Shown piece by piece: positions 18,278 to 26,390 of a stretch of 64,000 nt of DNA. The translations under genes were made by a program, and so were the position numbers. The DNA comes from Lentzea alba (GTDB lineage Bacteria; Actinomycetota; Actinomycetes; Mycobacteriales; Pseudonocardiaceae), in the NCBI RefSeq assembly GCF_011067745.1, contig NZ_JAAMPJ010000001.1, positions 1,536,829 through 1,600,828 on the forward strand, given 5' to 3'. How positions within the stretch are numbered: position 1 is the first letter of the stretch; every line of letters begins with the position of its first letter. The notes beneath the pieces were generated by a model. It was not told the DNA's origin and ran no database searches. It saw only the letters and a program-made list of their open reading frames with translations.

Positions 18278-18679
18278 TTACCAGGCGTCCTCGGTGAACT
18301 GGGTCGGCTCGTCGTCGTCCCGGCGCGCGGGCCTGCGCGGGGGTGGCGGAGGGGCCGTCTCGCCCTTGATCAGTTCATCGAGCTTCGCGCGGTCGGCGTC
18401 GAGCGCCTGGCGCACGAGCGGATCGTGGCCGGCCTCGCCGGTGAGGACCTGACGCCAGCTCAGGCCGGCACCGCGGGCGATGCGGTCGGCGAGCTGGCGC
18501 ATCGCCGGTGAGGCGTCGCTGGACTTGGCGAACTGCATCACCCTGCGAACGTCCTCGGTGGACGGTTCCCTGCCCTTGAGGCTCTGCTGGGCGGTCCGCA
18601 TCGCGCGGTCCGCCTCGGCGACGGTCTTGGTCAGGAAGTCCTCCGCCGCCACGATGTCCGGTGTCCGCCAGGCCGTCAT
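18278..18679 (-). CDS. Small acidic protein, FTEDxW C-terminus (T7SS-type operon, gene 6)
   Basis: 133 residues from an ATG that overlaps the preceding stop by one base (TGATG). The protein is helical and charged, with a Pro/Arg-rich linker (PPPPPRRPARRDDD) before the end PTQFTEDAW. It looks paralogous to the preceding gene: both share a core SW-x2-V-x2-G-x-A-x2-DP-x-V and a terminal FTED-x-W. I do not recognise the family. It is the last gene of the operon that starts at 24318. The repeated C-terminal tag suggests a shared binding partner. Confidence 0.75.
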   Translation of the reverse strand: MTAWRTPDIVAAEDFLTKTVAEADRAMRTAQQSLKGREPSTEDVRRVMQFAKSSDASPAMRQLADRIARGAGLSWRQVLTGEAGHDPLVRQALDADRAKLDELIKGETAPPPPPRRPARRDDDEPTQFTEDAW

Positions 18680-19128
18680 CACCACTTGTCCTCCGTGAAG
18701 ACGTCGGGGGCGTTCTCGTCGCCGTCGTCACCCCGGTTTCGCCGCGGGTCCTGCGCGTTCATGATCTCGTCGGCGGTCATGCCCTCCTGCAGCATCTGGA
18801 ACGCCTGCTTCATCTTGTTGACGTTCTCCTGCTGCATGGCCTGCACGTCGGGATCCTGGGCGGCCTTGCCGGAGACGACGTCCTCCCAGGAGAACTCGCC
18901 CGCGTCCACCTTGCGCTTCAAGGCTTTCAGCTGCTCCGGAGCGTCCCTCTCCTGCGCCGCCCGCTCGACCTGCTGGGCGATCGCCTTGAAGTCGACGGGC
19001 GGGACCGGCGGCAACGGTGTGTCCTTGAGGCGGTTCGCGAGGTCCTGCGCCTCCTTGAAGCGCGCGTCGACCTGGGCCTCCGCCGCGCGCAGCTCAGCCG
19101 GCTTCCAGCTGTCGTTCGGGGTGGTCAT
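18679..19128 (-). CDS. Small acidic protein, FTEDxW C-terminus (T7SS-type operon, gene 5)
   Basis: 149 residues. Predicted helical with possible coiled-coil stretches (ARFKEAQDLANRLKD and QQENVNKMKQAFQMLQEG), then an acidic tail (RRNRGDDGDENAPD) that ends VFTEDKW. It resembles the downstream gene in its core and in its last six residues. No signal peptide or membrane segment was seen. Only three bases separate it from the upstream 323-residue gene. Function is unknown; a chaperone, immunity or adaptor role in the operon is conceivable but not shown. Confidence 0.78.
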   Translation of the reverse strand: MTTPNDSWKPAELRAAEAQVDARFKEAQDLANRLKDTPLPPVPPVDFKAIAQQVERAAQERDAPEQLKALKRKVDAGEFSWEDVVSGKAAQDPDVQAMQQENVNKMKQAFQMLQEGMTADEIMNAQDPRRNRGDDGDENAPDVFTEDKW

Positions 19129-19131
19129 GTG

Positions 19132-20103
19132 CTAGTTCTCCCTCGCGAAGAGCCCGCGCTGAATCGGCCTCGCATCGCCGCGGATGTCGCTCACCTCGTT
19201 GCGTTGAGCAAGGGTTCGCCACTGCCGGAAGTCTACTTCGGACAGACCGAGCTGCTGGGCGGTTTCGTAGTTCTCGCCGAGGAAGTGCAGCACGGCCTGC
19301 TCACCCAGGACGCCGATGATCTCGAACTCGGCGCCCCGGTACGTGCAGAGCGTGCGGACCAGCTGGAGCTCTTCGACGACCGCGTCCGGCACCTCGAGGA
19401 ACCCGTCGGTGAAGTCCGGCGGCACGGGCTGACCGGCCAGCGGGTGCAGCAGCACCGAGCCGGGCGTGGGCCCGAAGTCGACGTCGAAGTGCTGGTCCCG
19501 GTACTGGCCGATCAGTCCACGACGGACAGTCGGACGCAGCGGAACCGGGGCCTGCCAATACCTTCCGGGCCCGAAGCCGACGTCGCCCGTGGGGATCCAG
19601 CCGGTCTGACGGTTGACGTACTTGCCGACGCTGCGCCCCTCGCCGGTGGGCTCGAACCGCCACAGTTCGCTGCCCGCGGGGAGTTCGGCGAGCTCCATGA
19701 CGTACTCGGGGATGGGGTTCGCGCTGGGCGTGTAGCCGGTGCCGGTGAAGGGCACGGGGTAGACGCGGGTCGTGCCCATCTTCTGCGCGCCGTCGAGCGT
19801 CGGGCCGCCGAAGCTGGTGTCGAAGAGCTCGGTGGTGTGGGCGAGGAACCGCAGCAGGTACTGCGTGCCCTTCGGCCAGTCCGCGACCTTGTCGACGCCG
19901 AACGCCTCCGCGAACTGGTCGGAGGTGCCCTGCGGGAAGTCCTGCCCGCGCGTGACGAACCCGGCGGCGCGGTGCGGCTCGAACTTGCCCGGCACGACGA
20001 CGTTGCCCAGGTAGAGCTGCGCGATCGCGGGGTGCACGATCTTCTGCAGGATCGTCTCCGGCCCGATTCCAGCCGCCTTGCGCACGACCTGTGGCGTGCT
20101 CAT
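19132..20103 (-). CDS. Unknown protein of the T7SS-type operon (gene 4)
   Basis: 323 residues from an ATG that overlaps the preceding stop (ATGA). An in-frame start at 20121 would add six residues but lies inside the upstream gene. It is soluble with no signal peptide. It is rich in Gly, Pro and aromatic residues (GTTRVYPVPFTGTGYTPS, YVNRQTGWIPTGDVGFGPG) and ends in a mixed alpha/beta segment. I looked for a TNT-type NAD glycohydrolase pattern and did not find it convincingly. It could be a toxin, an immunity factor or a secretion accessory protein. Its place directly after the repeat protein and a 138-residue gene suggests it works with them. Confidence 0.75.
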   Translation of the reverse strand: MSTPQVVRKAAGIGPETILQKIVHPAIAQLYLGNVVVPGKFEPHRAAGFVTRGQDFPQGTSDQFAEAFGVDKVADWPKGTQYLLRFLAHTTELFDTSFGGPTLDGAQKMGTTRVYPVPFTGTGYTPSANPIPEYVMELAELPAGSELWRFEPTGEGRSVGKYVNRQTGWIPTGDVGFGPGRYWQAPVPLRPTVRRGLIGQYRDQHFDVDFGPTPGSVLLHPLAGQPVPPDFTDGFLEVPDAVVEELQLVRTLCTYRGAEFEIIGVLGEQAVLHFLGENYETAQQLGLSEVDFRQWRTLAQRNEVSDIRGDARPIQRGLFAREN

Positions 20104-20516
20104 CCCCGGTTCTCCTTCCACCGCGCCAGGAAATCGGTGCGGTCGACCTGCACGTCGGTGAGCTCGCCGACGTCGAGCGTGCTCCGGTACCCGTTGTACT
20201 GGTCGCCTTCGAGCCCGTTCTGCGCGGCCCAGACGTACTCGCCGCCCGCGTACCCCGCCTCCGCCTTGCCGTTGTTCGTGGAGACGATGTTGAACGGCTG
20301 CCCGCGCCAGGTGGCCGTGCAGGTCTCGCGGTACCAGGCGTCGAGCTCTTCTTTGGCGACCGTCTTCAGCTCACGGCCGTTGTAGGTCTCGAAGGCCTCT
20401 TGGTTGGCGTAGACCGTGCCGGGAACCTTGCGGATCCAGACGTGGTCGTCGCCTTCCGCCCCGGCGAAGTAGACCTCGCCGCGGTACTCGGCCATCTCCT
20501 GCGAGTAGTGGGTCAT
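20100..20516 (-). CDS. Unknown 138-residue protein of the T7SS-type operon (gene 3)
   Basis: A small soluble protein that begins MTHYSQEMAEYRGEVYFAG. It is rich in aromatic and acidic residues (DDHVWIRKVPGTVYANQE, YAGGEYVWAAQNGLEGD). There is no membrane segment or signal peptide. The start overlaps the last base of the large gene's stop, and the stop overlaps the next ATG. Position immediately after a candidate polymorphic toxin is the classical place for an immunity protein, so that is my leading hypothesis. I recognise no family. Confidence 0.75.
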   Translation of the reverse strand: MTHYSQEMAEYRGEVYFAGAEGDDHVWIRKVPGTVYANQEAFETYNGRELKTVAKEELDAWYRETCTATWRGQPFNIVSTNNGKAEAGYAGGEYVWAAQNGLEGDQYNGYRSTLDVGELTDVQVDRTDFLARWKENRG

Positions 20517-23500
20517 CAGAGCTTCGTCCAGCCGAACTTGCGGTCGTACACGGCGTGCAGTTTCTCAGTTCCGTCCGCGTTCACCTGCCAGATCTCGGCA
20601 CGATCAGGCAACGGAGTGCCGCCGTCGACCCGCCACTCCGGCATGCCGCCCATCGTGGAGCCGGTACCGGTGAACGGGTCGTACCCGTCGTAGACCTTCG
20701 CCGACCCACCGGCGGCCGCCATCTGCTTCTGCGACGCCTCGTAGTGCGCCTGCTCCTGCGGCGACTGGTAGTCGGCCACGTCCTTCTTCGGCCCGCCGAA
20801 CGGCACGTTGTGGTTGCCGGCGTTCTGGTCGGTGACCTCGTACCGCAGCTGCATCGCGGTCTGCGCGCCCGCGGGAATGGGCGTCCAGCCCTTGCCCTTG
20901 TCGTCGAGGGCGAGGCTGTCGCGCAACCCCTGTGGCGTGTTGTCGCCGACCACGTCCTGGCCGCGGGCGATCGAGCCGCCCATCTGGTTCTGCCAGGTCT
21001 CCGGCTTGCTGCCTGGGGCGTGCGGCTGGTTCGGCAGGTAGGTGTCGAGCGCGCTCTGGTTGAGCGCCTTGGTGACGATGTCGCCGGTGCCGACCTTGAT
21101 CTGGTTGCGGACGTCGGCGACGTGCTGGGCCTCTTGCGCGTTGAGCTCGGTGGACAGCTTCGTGCTCAGCTCGACGTACCGGTCCCGATCCGCCTGGTTG
21201 GGCAGGATCTGCTCGAGCTGGTGCTGGTAACCCTGCCCCTGCGCGGCCATGGCGGCGGCGTCGAAGTGGCCCTTGAGGTCGGGGCCGGTGGACGGGCTGC
21301 TCGGGGCGTTCTCGTGGCCTTCGGTGGTCGCCGCGTTCTCGCCGTGCGGCTTGGCGTCGGCGTCGTGGTCGGCCGGGGTGGGGTTGTGGTCGGGCTGGGG
21401 GTCGTGCGGCTTGGCGTCCTCGACACCGCCCGCTTCGGCACCGCTGGTGTCGGTGTCGTGCGACTTGCCGTCGTCGGGCTTGGCGTCGCCGTCGTGGGGC
21501 TTGCCGTCGTCGGGCTTGCCGTCGCCGTCATGCGGCTTGGCATCGGTGTCGTGGGGCTTGCCGTCGGCGTCGTGGGGCTTGCCGTCGGCGTCCTGTGGCT
21601 TGCCGTCGGCGTCATGTGGCTTGGTGTCGCCGTCGTGCGGTTTGGTGTCGCCGTCGTGCGGCTTCGGGTCCGCGTCGTGCGGTTTGCCGGTGTCGTGAGG
21701 CTGGGCGCCCGCTTCGTGCGGCTTGGTGCCGGACTCGTGCGGAGTCGTGTCGTGCGGCTTGGTGCCGTCCGGAGCGTCGTGCGGCTTGGTGTCCGTCGCC
21801 CCGGTGGGCGTGGTGTCGTGCGGCCGCGTCCCAGACTGGTCGTGCGGGGTCGTGTCGTGTGGCCGCGTCCCGCCGTCGCTTGGCGTGCCGTCGTGCGGAC
21901 GGGTGCCGCCGTCATGAGGCGTCGTGTCGTGCGGACGAGTGCCCGACGAGTCGTGCGGCGTGGTGCCGGACGGAGCCGTGGGCGAGCCGGTCGGTGACGG
22001 GTGGTCCGTGCTCGTGCTCGGGTGTCCGGGTGGCGACGGCAGGCCGCCGCCAGAGCTCGGAGACGGGTGTCCCGGAGGCGACGGCAGGTCGCCGCCGGTG
22101 CTCGGAGACGGGTGGCCGGGAGGCGAGGGCAGGCCACCGCCTGAGCTTGGCGTCGGGTGGCCGGGAGGCGACGGGAGGCCGCCGCCGGTGCCCGCAGGTG
22201 CTGGGGCTGTTGCCGTGCCCGTGCCGGCTGTCGGGTGGTCGGGAGGGGTCGGCAGGCCCGAGCCGCTTGGCGTCGGGTGCGTGCCGCCGGTGCCGGTCGG
22301 GTGGTCGCCTGAGTTCGGCGGGGTCGGCAGGCCGGAGCCCGGCGTCTGGCTACCCGAGTGGGGAGGCGTTGGCAGGCCGCTGCCGGACGGGTGGCTACCC
22401 GAGTTCGGCGGCGTTGGCAGGCCGCCGCCCGGCGTGTGCGGTGCACCCGCAGAGCCGGGAGTCGAGTGGGCACCGCCGGTACCAGGCGCGTGTGTGCCAG
22501 GGCCGGACGGCGGCGTGGGCAGGCCCGAGCCGCCAGAGCGGGGACCACCGGAACCAGGACCGCCGGTGCCAGGGCCGCCGGCGCCAGAACCGCCTGAAGT
22601 GGCCGAGCCGGGCGGGGTGGGGAGGCCTGAGCTGGGTGGCGAGGGCAGGCCGCTGGTGGGCGGCTTGGCCTGGCCCGAGGGGGCGCCTGCGGACGGGAAC
22701 GCCGGCACGCCGCCCGCGCCAGGGCGGGAGCCTGAGCTTCGAGTCTGGTCGCCACCGCCGCCGGGCGCCATGGGGGCGCCCATGGGCATTGCGCCGCCCA
22801 TCGGGGTCTGGTGGGACGGTGGGGCCGCTGCGGGGGCTGCTCCCGCGGTGTGGGTGGTGTCCAGGCGGGGCGGAGCGGCTGGGCCGTGGGCGCCAGGCCC
22901 GCCGGAGGAGCCGTGGGGTGCGGCAGGCACACCGCCGGAGCCACCGGAAGGAACGCCGCCGGAACCAGCGCCACCAGAACCAGCACCACCAGAACCAGCG
23001 CCGCCGGAGCCCAGCGACGGTGGCGCGGCGACAGCGGGGCCAGCTGCGGCGGCGGCGGTGTGCGTGGGCGTGTCGGGGCCGCCGTGCACGGTCGGGGGTG
23101 GGGCCACGGGGGCGCCGCCGGGGGCCACGGCGGAGACGGCCGCAGGTTTGGTGCCGTCGGAGGAGTCGCCGGCCACCGGGGTGAACTCGCGGACCTTCGA
23201 GGCCACGTCGTGGCCGCGGTCCGCGATTTCCGAAGCGGAGTCCTTGATCGACGTCATGTCGTCGCGGATGTCGTTGATCGAGTTGCGGACGTCGCGACCG
23301 GCCTCGGCCACCTCCTGGGTGGCGTTCATGGCCTCGGCGAGGGAGTCGGCGTCCTTCAGCTTGCCGATGGCGGAGAAGACGCGGCCGACGGCGTCGAAGA
23401 GCGACTTCACATCGGCGATGAGCTTTTGCACCGTGTCGATGATGTCCATGACGCGGCGGTAGATCTGGTACGCGTTCCAGACCATCTCGGCGGCCTTGAT

Positions 23501-24016
23501 CCAGCCGGCGACCGGGATCCAGACGGTGGCGGCGGCCTCGAGCAGCTTGTTGACGAGGTAGTCGAGCAGGCGCGCGGCCTGCTTGCCCAGGGCCTCGGCG
23601 CCGGCGGCGACCGTGTCGAAGCCCTTCGCGATCAGCTGAGCCACGCCCATCTCCGCGAACAGGGCGGCCTTCCAGCCCAGCGCGACGTACTTCTCGTGGG
23701 CGCGGGCGGCGTCGCCGTCCCAGTGGTCGCGCACCTTGCCCACCGCGTCGGTGAGGTTGTACGAGACGTCGTTCATCGCGTTGCCGACCATGCGCCACGC
23801 GTCGCCGTCGGCACGGATCTTCGACCAGTCACCGGTGATCGGCGTGATGATCGTGGCGACCAGCGATTCACCGGTGACGGCCTCGAACACCCAGTTGACC
23901 GCCTGCACACCCCAGCCCTGGTCCTGCAGGACGTCGTTCAGCGACGCCCGGTCGACCTCCGGCTGCTTCAGCGACGCCGCGACGGGACGCGGGTCCTGGT
24001 ACCCGGTGGCGGTCAC
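20516..24016 (-). CDS. Large repeat-rich T7SS-type substrate / candidate polymorphic toxin
   Basis: 1166 residues from a GTG that overlaps the upstream stop (GTGA). Layout: an N-terminal helical domain (about 1-275) with a WXG-like RDHWDGDAARAHEKYVAL segment and long amphipathic helices; a Gly/Ser/Pro-rich region (about 275-685) with GSGGA and GLPTPP/GLPSPPGHP repeats; a charged His/Asp-rich region (about 685-890) with roughly 19 PHD tripeptides, mostly (K/R/T)PHD-x-D; and a distinct C-terminal domain (about 900-1166). The plan of secretion head, extended linker and C-terminal effector is that of WXG100-linked polymorphic toxins. I could not assign the C-terminal domain (landmarks YDGYDPFTGTGSTMGGMPEW, AEIWQVNADGTEKL) to a known toxin family. 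A structural or adhesin role is the alternative. Confidence 0.82.
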   Translation of the reverse strand: MTATGYQDPRPVAASLKQPEVDRASLNDVLQDQGWGVQAVNWVFEAVTGESLVATIITPITGDWSKIRADGDAWRMVGNAMNDVSYNLTDAVGKVRDHWDGDAARAHEKYVALGWKAALFAEMGVAQLIAKGFDTVAAGAEALGKQAARLLDYLVNKLLEAAATVWIPVAGWIKAAEMVWNAYQIYRRVMDIIDTVQKLIADVKSLFDAVGRVFSAIGKLKDADSLAEAMNATQEVAEAGRDVRNSINDIRDDMTSIKDSASEIADRGHDVASKVREFTPVAGDSSDGTKPAAVSAVAPGGAPVAPPPTVHGGPDTPTHTAAAAAGPAVAAPPSLGSGGAGSGGAGSGGAGSGGVPSGGSGGVPAAPHGSSGGPGAHGPAAPPRLDTTHTAGAAPAAAPPSHQTPMGGAMPMGAPMAPGGGGDQTRSSGSRPGAGGVPAFPSAGAPSGQAKPPTSGLPSPPSSGLPTPPGSATSGGSGAGGPGTGGPGSGGPRSGGSGLPTPPSGPGTHAPGTGGAHSTPGSAGAPHTPGGGLPTPPNSGSHPSGSGLPTPPHSGSQTPGSGLPTPPNSGDHPTGTGGTHPTPSGSGLPTPPDHPTAGTGTATAPAPAGTGGGLPSPPGHPTPSSGGGLPSPPGHPSPSTGGDLPSPPGHPSPSSGGGLPSPPGHPSTSTDHPSPTGSPTAPSGTTPHDSSGTRPHDTTPHDGGTRPHDGTPSDGGTRPHDTTPHDQSGTRPHDTTPTGATDTKPHDAPDGTKPHDTTPHESGTKPHEAGAQPHDTGKPHDADPKPHDGDTKPHDGDTKPHDADGKPQDADGKPHDADGKPHDTDAKPHDGDGKPDDGKPHDGDAKPDDGKSHDTDTSGAEAGGVEDAKPHDPQPDHNPTPADHDADAKPHGENAATTEGHENAPSSPSTGPDLKGHFDAAAMAAQGQGYQHQLEQILPNQADRDRYVELSTKLSTELNAQEAQHVADVRNQIKVGTGDIVTKALNQSALDTYLPNQPHAPGSKPETWQNQMGGSIARGQDVVGDNTPQGLRDSLALDDKGKGWTPIPAGAQTAMQLRYEVTDQNAGNHNVPFGGPKKDVADYQSPQEQAHYEASQKQMAAAGGSAKVYDGYDPFTGTGSTMGGMPEWRVDGGTPLPDRAEIWQVNADGTEKLHAVYDRKFGWTKL
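21400..21960. repeat. In-gene tandem repeats coding (K/R)PHDxD
   Basis: Degenerate repeats with a unit of about 15-18 bases (on the plus strand, variants of GTCGTGNGGCTTG) encode the KPHD-type array. The unit length and wording vary and there are no spacers, so this is a coding repeat, not a CRISPR array. Confidence 0.8.
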
Positions 24017-24318
24017 CCGAGGATCCTGTTGAAGATCGCCATCTGAGCGCGGTCGATGGCCTCGTAGGTGTCGGCCGTCGCGTCCACGGCGGTCGCCGTG
24101 CCTTCGAGCTTCGACTTGCCGAAGTCGAGCGTCTCGTCGAACAGCGCCCGCACGATGTCCACGCCCGGCTGCAGCAACGTCAGCAGGCCGGTGAAGCCCG
24201 CCTTGTCGCACGCCGTGGCGTGGACGTACTTGCGGATCGTCTCGAACTCTTGGGCTTCGGTGCGCAGGTACTCGGCGTACGCGCGCAACTCGGCCGCGTC
24301 GGTGAACAGCGACGACAC
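24013..24318 (-). CDS. EspC/WXG100-like small secretion-associated protein (T7SS-type operon, gene 1)
   Basis: A 101-residue helical protein without a signal peptide: FTDAAELRAYAEYLRTEAQE, a short break near Gly44, then a second helical half with FGKSKLEGTATAVDATADTY. Size, two-helix pattern and position match EspC/ESX-type T7SS partners. The GTG start has a strong GGGGGG ribosome binding site. Its stop overlaps the start of the large repeat protein, so the two are translationally coupled, as expected for a co-secreted pair. No ESX core component genes (eccB, eccC, eccD, mycP) lie in the window. Confidence 0.75.
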   Translation of the reverse strand: MSSLFTDAAELRAYAEYLRTEAQEFETIRKYVHATACDKAGFTGLLTLLQPGVDIVRALFDETLDFGKSKLEGTATAVDATADTYEAIDRAQMAIFNRILG

Positions 24319-24373
24319 AGCGTCCCCCCTGCGGACTCAGGTGCTCAGGTCACGCTGTGACGCACAACTCTCG

Positions 24374-25462
24374 TCACCAGTTCCCCGTGCGGTGGAAGTT
24401 GTTCAGGCGTTCAAGACACGGGTCGAGATCCATGTCTTGTGCGGATACCCATGAGTCGTCGTAGTAGGTGTTCGCGTAACGCTCGCCGCCGTCACACAGC
24501 AAAGTCACCACGCTTCCGCGCGTGCGAGATTGCCGCATCTGGGCCACGATCTCGAACGCTCCCCAGAGATTCGTCCCGGTCGACCCGCCGACGCGCCGCC
24601 CGAGCAGGTCCTCGACGTACCGGATGGTCGCCACGGACGCCGCGTCCGGGACCTTGATCATGCGGTCGATCACCTGACCGATGAACGACGGCTCCACCCG
24701 CGGCCGCCCGATCCCCTCGATCCCCGAGCCACGCGTGGCCACGAGATCCGGGTTGCCGTCGCGCCACGCGTCGAAGAACACCGAGTGCTCGGGATCGACG
24801 ACGGCCAGTCGCGTGTTGAGCTTCTGGTAGTGGATGTACCGGCCGATCGTGGCCGACGTACCGCCCGTGCCGGCACCCACCACGATCCACTCGGGCTCCG
24901 GCGACGGCTCCAGCTTCATCTGGTCGAAGATCGACTCGGCGATGTTGTTGTTGCCCCGCCAGTCCGTCGCGCGCTCGGCGTGCGTGAACTGGTCCATGAA
25001 GTGGCCGTCGAGCTCGGACGCGAGCCGCCGCGACTCGTCGTAGATCGTCGACGGGTCGTCGATGAAGTGGCACCTGCCGCCCTGCCGCTCGATCAGCGAG
25101 ACCTTCTCGGCCGAGGTCGAGCGGGGCATCACCGCGATGAACGGCAGCCCCAGCAGCCGCGCGAAGTACGCCTCGGACACCGCTGTCGAACCGGAGGACG
25201 CCTCGATCACGGGCGTGCCACCGGTGATCCAGCCGTTGCAGATCGCGTAGAGGAACAGCGACCGCGCCAGCCGGTGCTTCAACGAACCCGTGGGGTGCGT
25301 CGACTCGTCCTTCAGGTAGAGGTCGATGCCCCAGTCGAGCGGCAGCGGGTAGCGCAGCAGATGGGTGTCCGCGCTGCGGTTCGCGTCCGCCTCGATGATC
25401 CCGACGGCCTCGCGCACCCAGTGCCTGGTCCTGCTACAACAGCGGTCAACAGAGGTACTCAC
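24374..25462 (-). CDS. cds1: PLP-dependent cysteine synthase-family enzyme, Cds1-like
   Basis: 362 residues, fold type II PLP enzyme. The PLP lysine lies in [17 protein letters not shown], followed by [19 protein letters not shown] and the phosphate-binding loop [14 protein letters not shown]. The longer C-terminus with [15 protein letters not shown] matches Rv3684/Cds1-type L-cysteine desulfhydrases, which release H2S, pyruvate and ammonia from cysteine. This assignment rests on resemblance; a cysteine synthase activity is not excluded. I chose the GTG at 25462 over a TTG at 25483 because TATCGT lies six bases before it. Confidence 0.82.
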   Translation of the reverse strand: MSTSVDRCCSRTRHWVREAVGIIEADANRSADTHLLRYPLPLDWGIDLYLKDESTHPTGSLKHRLARSLFLYAICNGWITGGTPVIEASSGSTAVSEAYFARLLGLPFIAVMPRSTSAEKVSLIERQGGRCHFIDDPSTIYDESRRLASELDGHFMDQFTHAERATDWRGNNNIAESIFDQMKLEPSPEPEWIVVGAGTGGTSATIGRYIHYQKLNTRLAVVDPEHSVFFDAWRDGNPDLVATRGSGIEGIGRPRVEPSFIGQVIDRMIKVPDAASVATIRYVEDLLGRRVGGSTGTNLWGAFEIVAQMRQSRTRGSVVTLLCDGGERYANTYYDDSWVSAQDMDLDPCLERLNNFHRTGNW

Positions 25463-25468
25463 AGCGGC

Positions 25469-25474
25469 ACGATA
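25469..25474 (-). promoter_or_regulatory. Leaderless-type -10 hexamer for cds1
   Basis: TATCGT lies six bases before the GTG start on the minus strand, with no ribosome binding site. Confidence 0.5.
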
Positions 25475-25488
25475 ACCGCGCAAACGGC

Positions 25489-25758
25489 CTATGCCTGGGT
25501 GAGAGGACCTTCGTCACCACGCAGTTCGGCGCGCAGCTTGTCCCGCTCGGTCTGACGCACCGCCTGGCGCTCGTTCAACCCGACGGCCACGCGCTGCCGC
25601 AGCCCCTTGAACAGGAACAACGACGCGGGCAGGGCCACGACGACGCCGACGGCCAGTGCGACGAGCAAAGGAACCTTGAACAGCACGAGCACACCCGTGA
25701 CGACCGCCACGAGGCCGAGGCGGGCGAGAACGTAAAGCGTCACGTCGCGAGCGAGCAC
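25489..25758 (-). CDS. DUF4229-like small membrane protein
   Basis: 89 residues. Two transmembrane helices (about 7-27 and 30-51) are followed by a basic, charged cytoplasmic tail ([20 protein letters not shown]). The size and layout fit DUF4229. Its GTG start lies four bases after the stop of the AsnC-type regulator, so they are probably one transcript. Function is unknown. Confidence 0.75.
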   Translation of the reverse strand: MLARDVTLYVLARLGLVAVVTGVLVLFKVPLLVALAVGVVVALPASLFLFKGLRQRVAVGLNERQAVRQTERDKLRAELRGDEGPLTQA

Positions 25759-25762
25759 CCGT

Positions 25763-26227
25763 TCAGGTTACGTCGTCGTCCTCGTCGCCGGTGTTCGGCC
25801 GCCCCTCGAACCGCGTGGACAGCACCACAGTCGTGCGCGTACGGGCAACACCGGGGATGCGCCGCAACCGCCCGAGCGCGCGCTCCAGGTCGTCCACCGT
25901 CGCCACCCGGACCTTGACGATGAACGACTCGTCGCCCGCCACCCGATAGCAGGACTCGACCTCGACGAGCTCACCCAGTGCGACCGCGACCTCGTTGTCG
26001 TCCGCGATGTCGGTGGGGTGGATGCCGATCAGCGCGGTGACGCCCAGGCCGACCGCGCTGGGATCGACGACCGCGTGATACCCGACGATCACGCCGCTGG
26101 ACTCGAGCTTGCCGACGCGCTCGTGCACGGCGGAGGCGGACAGGCCGACCTTCCTGCCGAGATCGGCGTACGTGGCCCGGCCGTTGGCGCGCAGTGCGGC
26201 GATGATCTGTCGATCAAGAGCATCCAC
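25763..26227 (-). CDS. Lrp/AsnC family transcriptional regulator
   Basis: 154 residues. An N-terminal winged-helix DNA-binding domain (LDRQIIAALRANGRATYADL, VGLSASAVHERVGKLESSGV) precedes a C-terminal RAM ligand-binding domain with ESCYRVAGDESFIVKV and RIPGVARTRTTVVLSTRFEG. The ligand is probably an amino acid. The start is GTG at 26227, because TAGGGT lies seven bases before it; a GTG three codons upstream is possible. A 53-bp palindromic element lies 23 bases upstream of the start and could affect its expression. Confidence 0.9.
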   Translation of the reverse strand: MDALDRQIIAALRANGRATYADLGRKVGLSASAVHERVGKLESSGVIVGYHAVVDPSAVGLGVTALIGIHPTDIADDNEVAVALGELVEVESCYRVAGDESFIVKVRVATVDDLERALGRLRRIPGVARTRTTVVLSTRFEGRPNTGDEDDDVT

Positions 26228-26234
26228 CCGCGAC

Positions 26235-26240
26235 ACCCTA
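26235..26240 (-). promoter_or_regulatory. Leaderless-type -10 hexamer for the AsnC-type regulator gene
   Basis: TAGGGT on the minus strand lies seven bases before the GTG at 26227. Confidence 0.5.
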
Positions 26241-26249
26241 TGCCCTGTC

Positions 26250-26302
26250 CGCACGCGGGGACCTCCCGTACTACGTGACAGTACGTGGGCGCCCCGCGTG
26301 CG
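26250..26302. repeat. 53-bp composite palindrome, copy A
   Basis: Outer arms CGCACGCGGGG (26250-26260) and CCCCGCGTGCG (26292-26302) are perfect 11-bp complements. Between them is a 19-base core, CGTACTACGTGACAGTACG (26267-26285), itself a 6-bp inverted repeat, flanked on each side by six variable bases. The same arrangement recurs in the opposite orientation at 54937-54989. It lies in the gap between the AsnC-type regulator and bldC. Confidence 0.85.
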
Positions 26303-26390
26303 AAGAAGCATGTCCGGTTCGCCCCCGTCGTCCCTTACTACCTCTTTACCAAAAAACAAGCGTTCGAGTACCTGATGGGTCAGATGCCAC

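Noticed and set aside
19132-20103. TNT-type NAD glycohydrolase toxin in gene 4 of the T7SS-type operon
   Set aside because: The locus context invites it, but I could not find the expected conserved residue pattern of the TNT domain.
21400-21960. Possible CRISPR array
   Set aside because: The repeats are short, degenerate and contiguous with no spacers, and translate in one frame as KPHD units.
20555-23462. Several long plus-strand frames opposite the KPHD-repeat gene
   Set aside because: They mirror the repeat DNA of the minus-strand gene, whose tight overlaps with both neighbours show that it is the real one.
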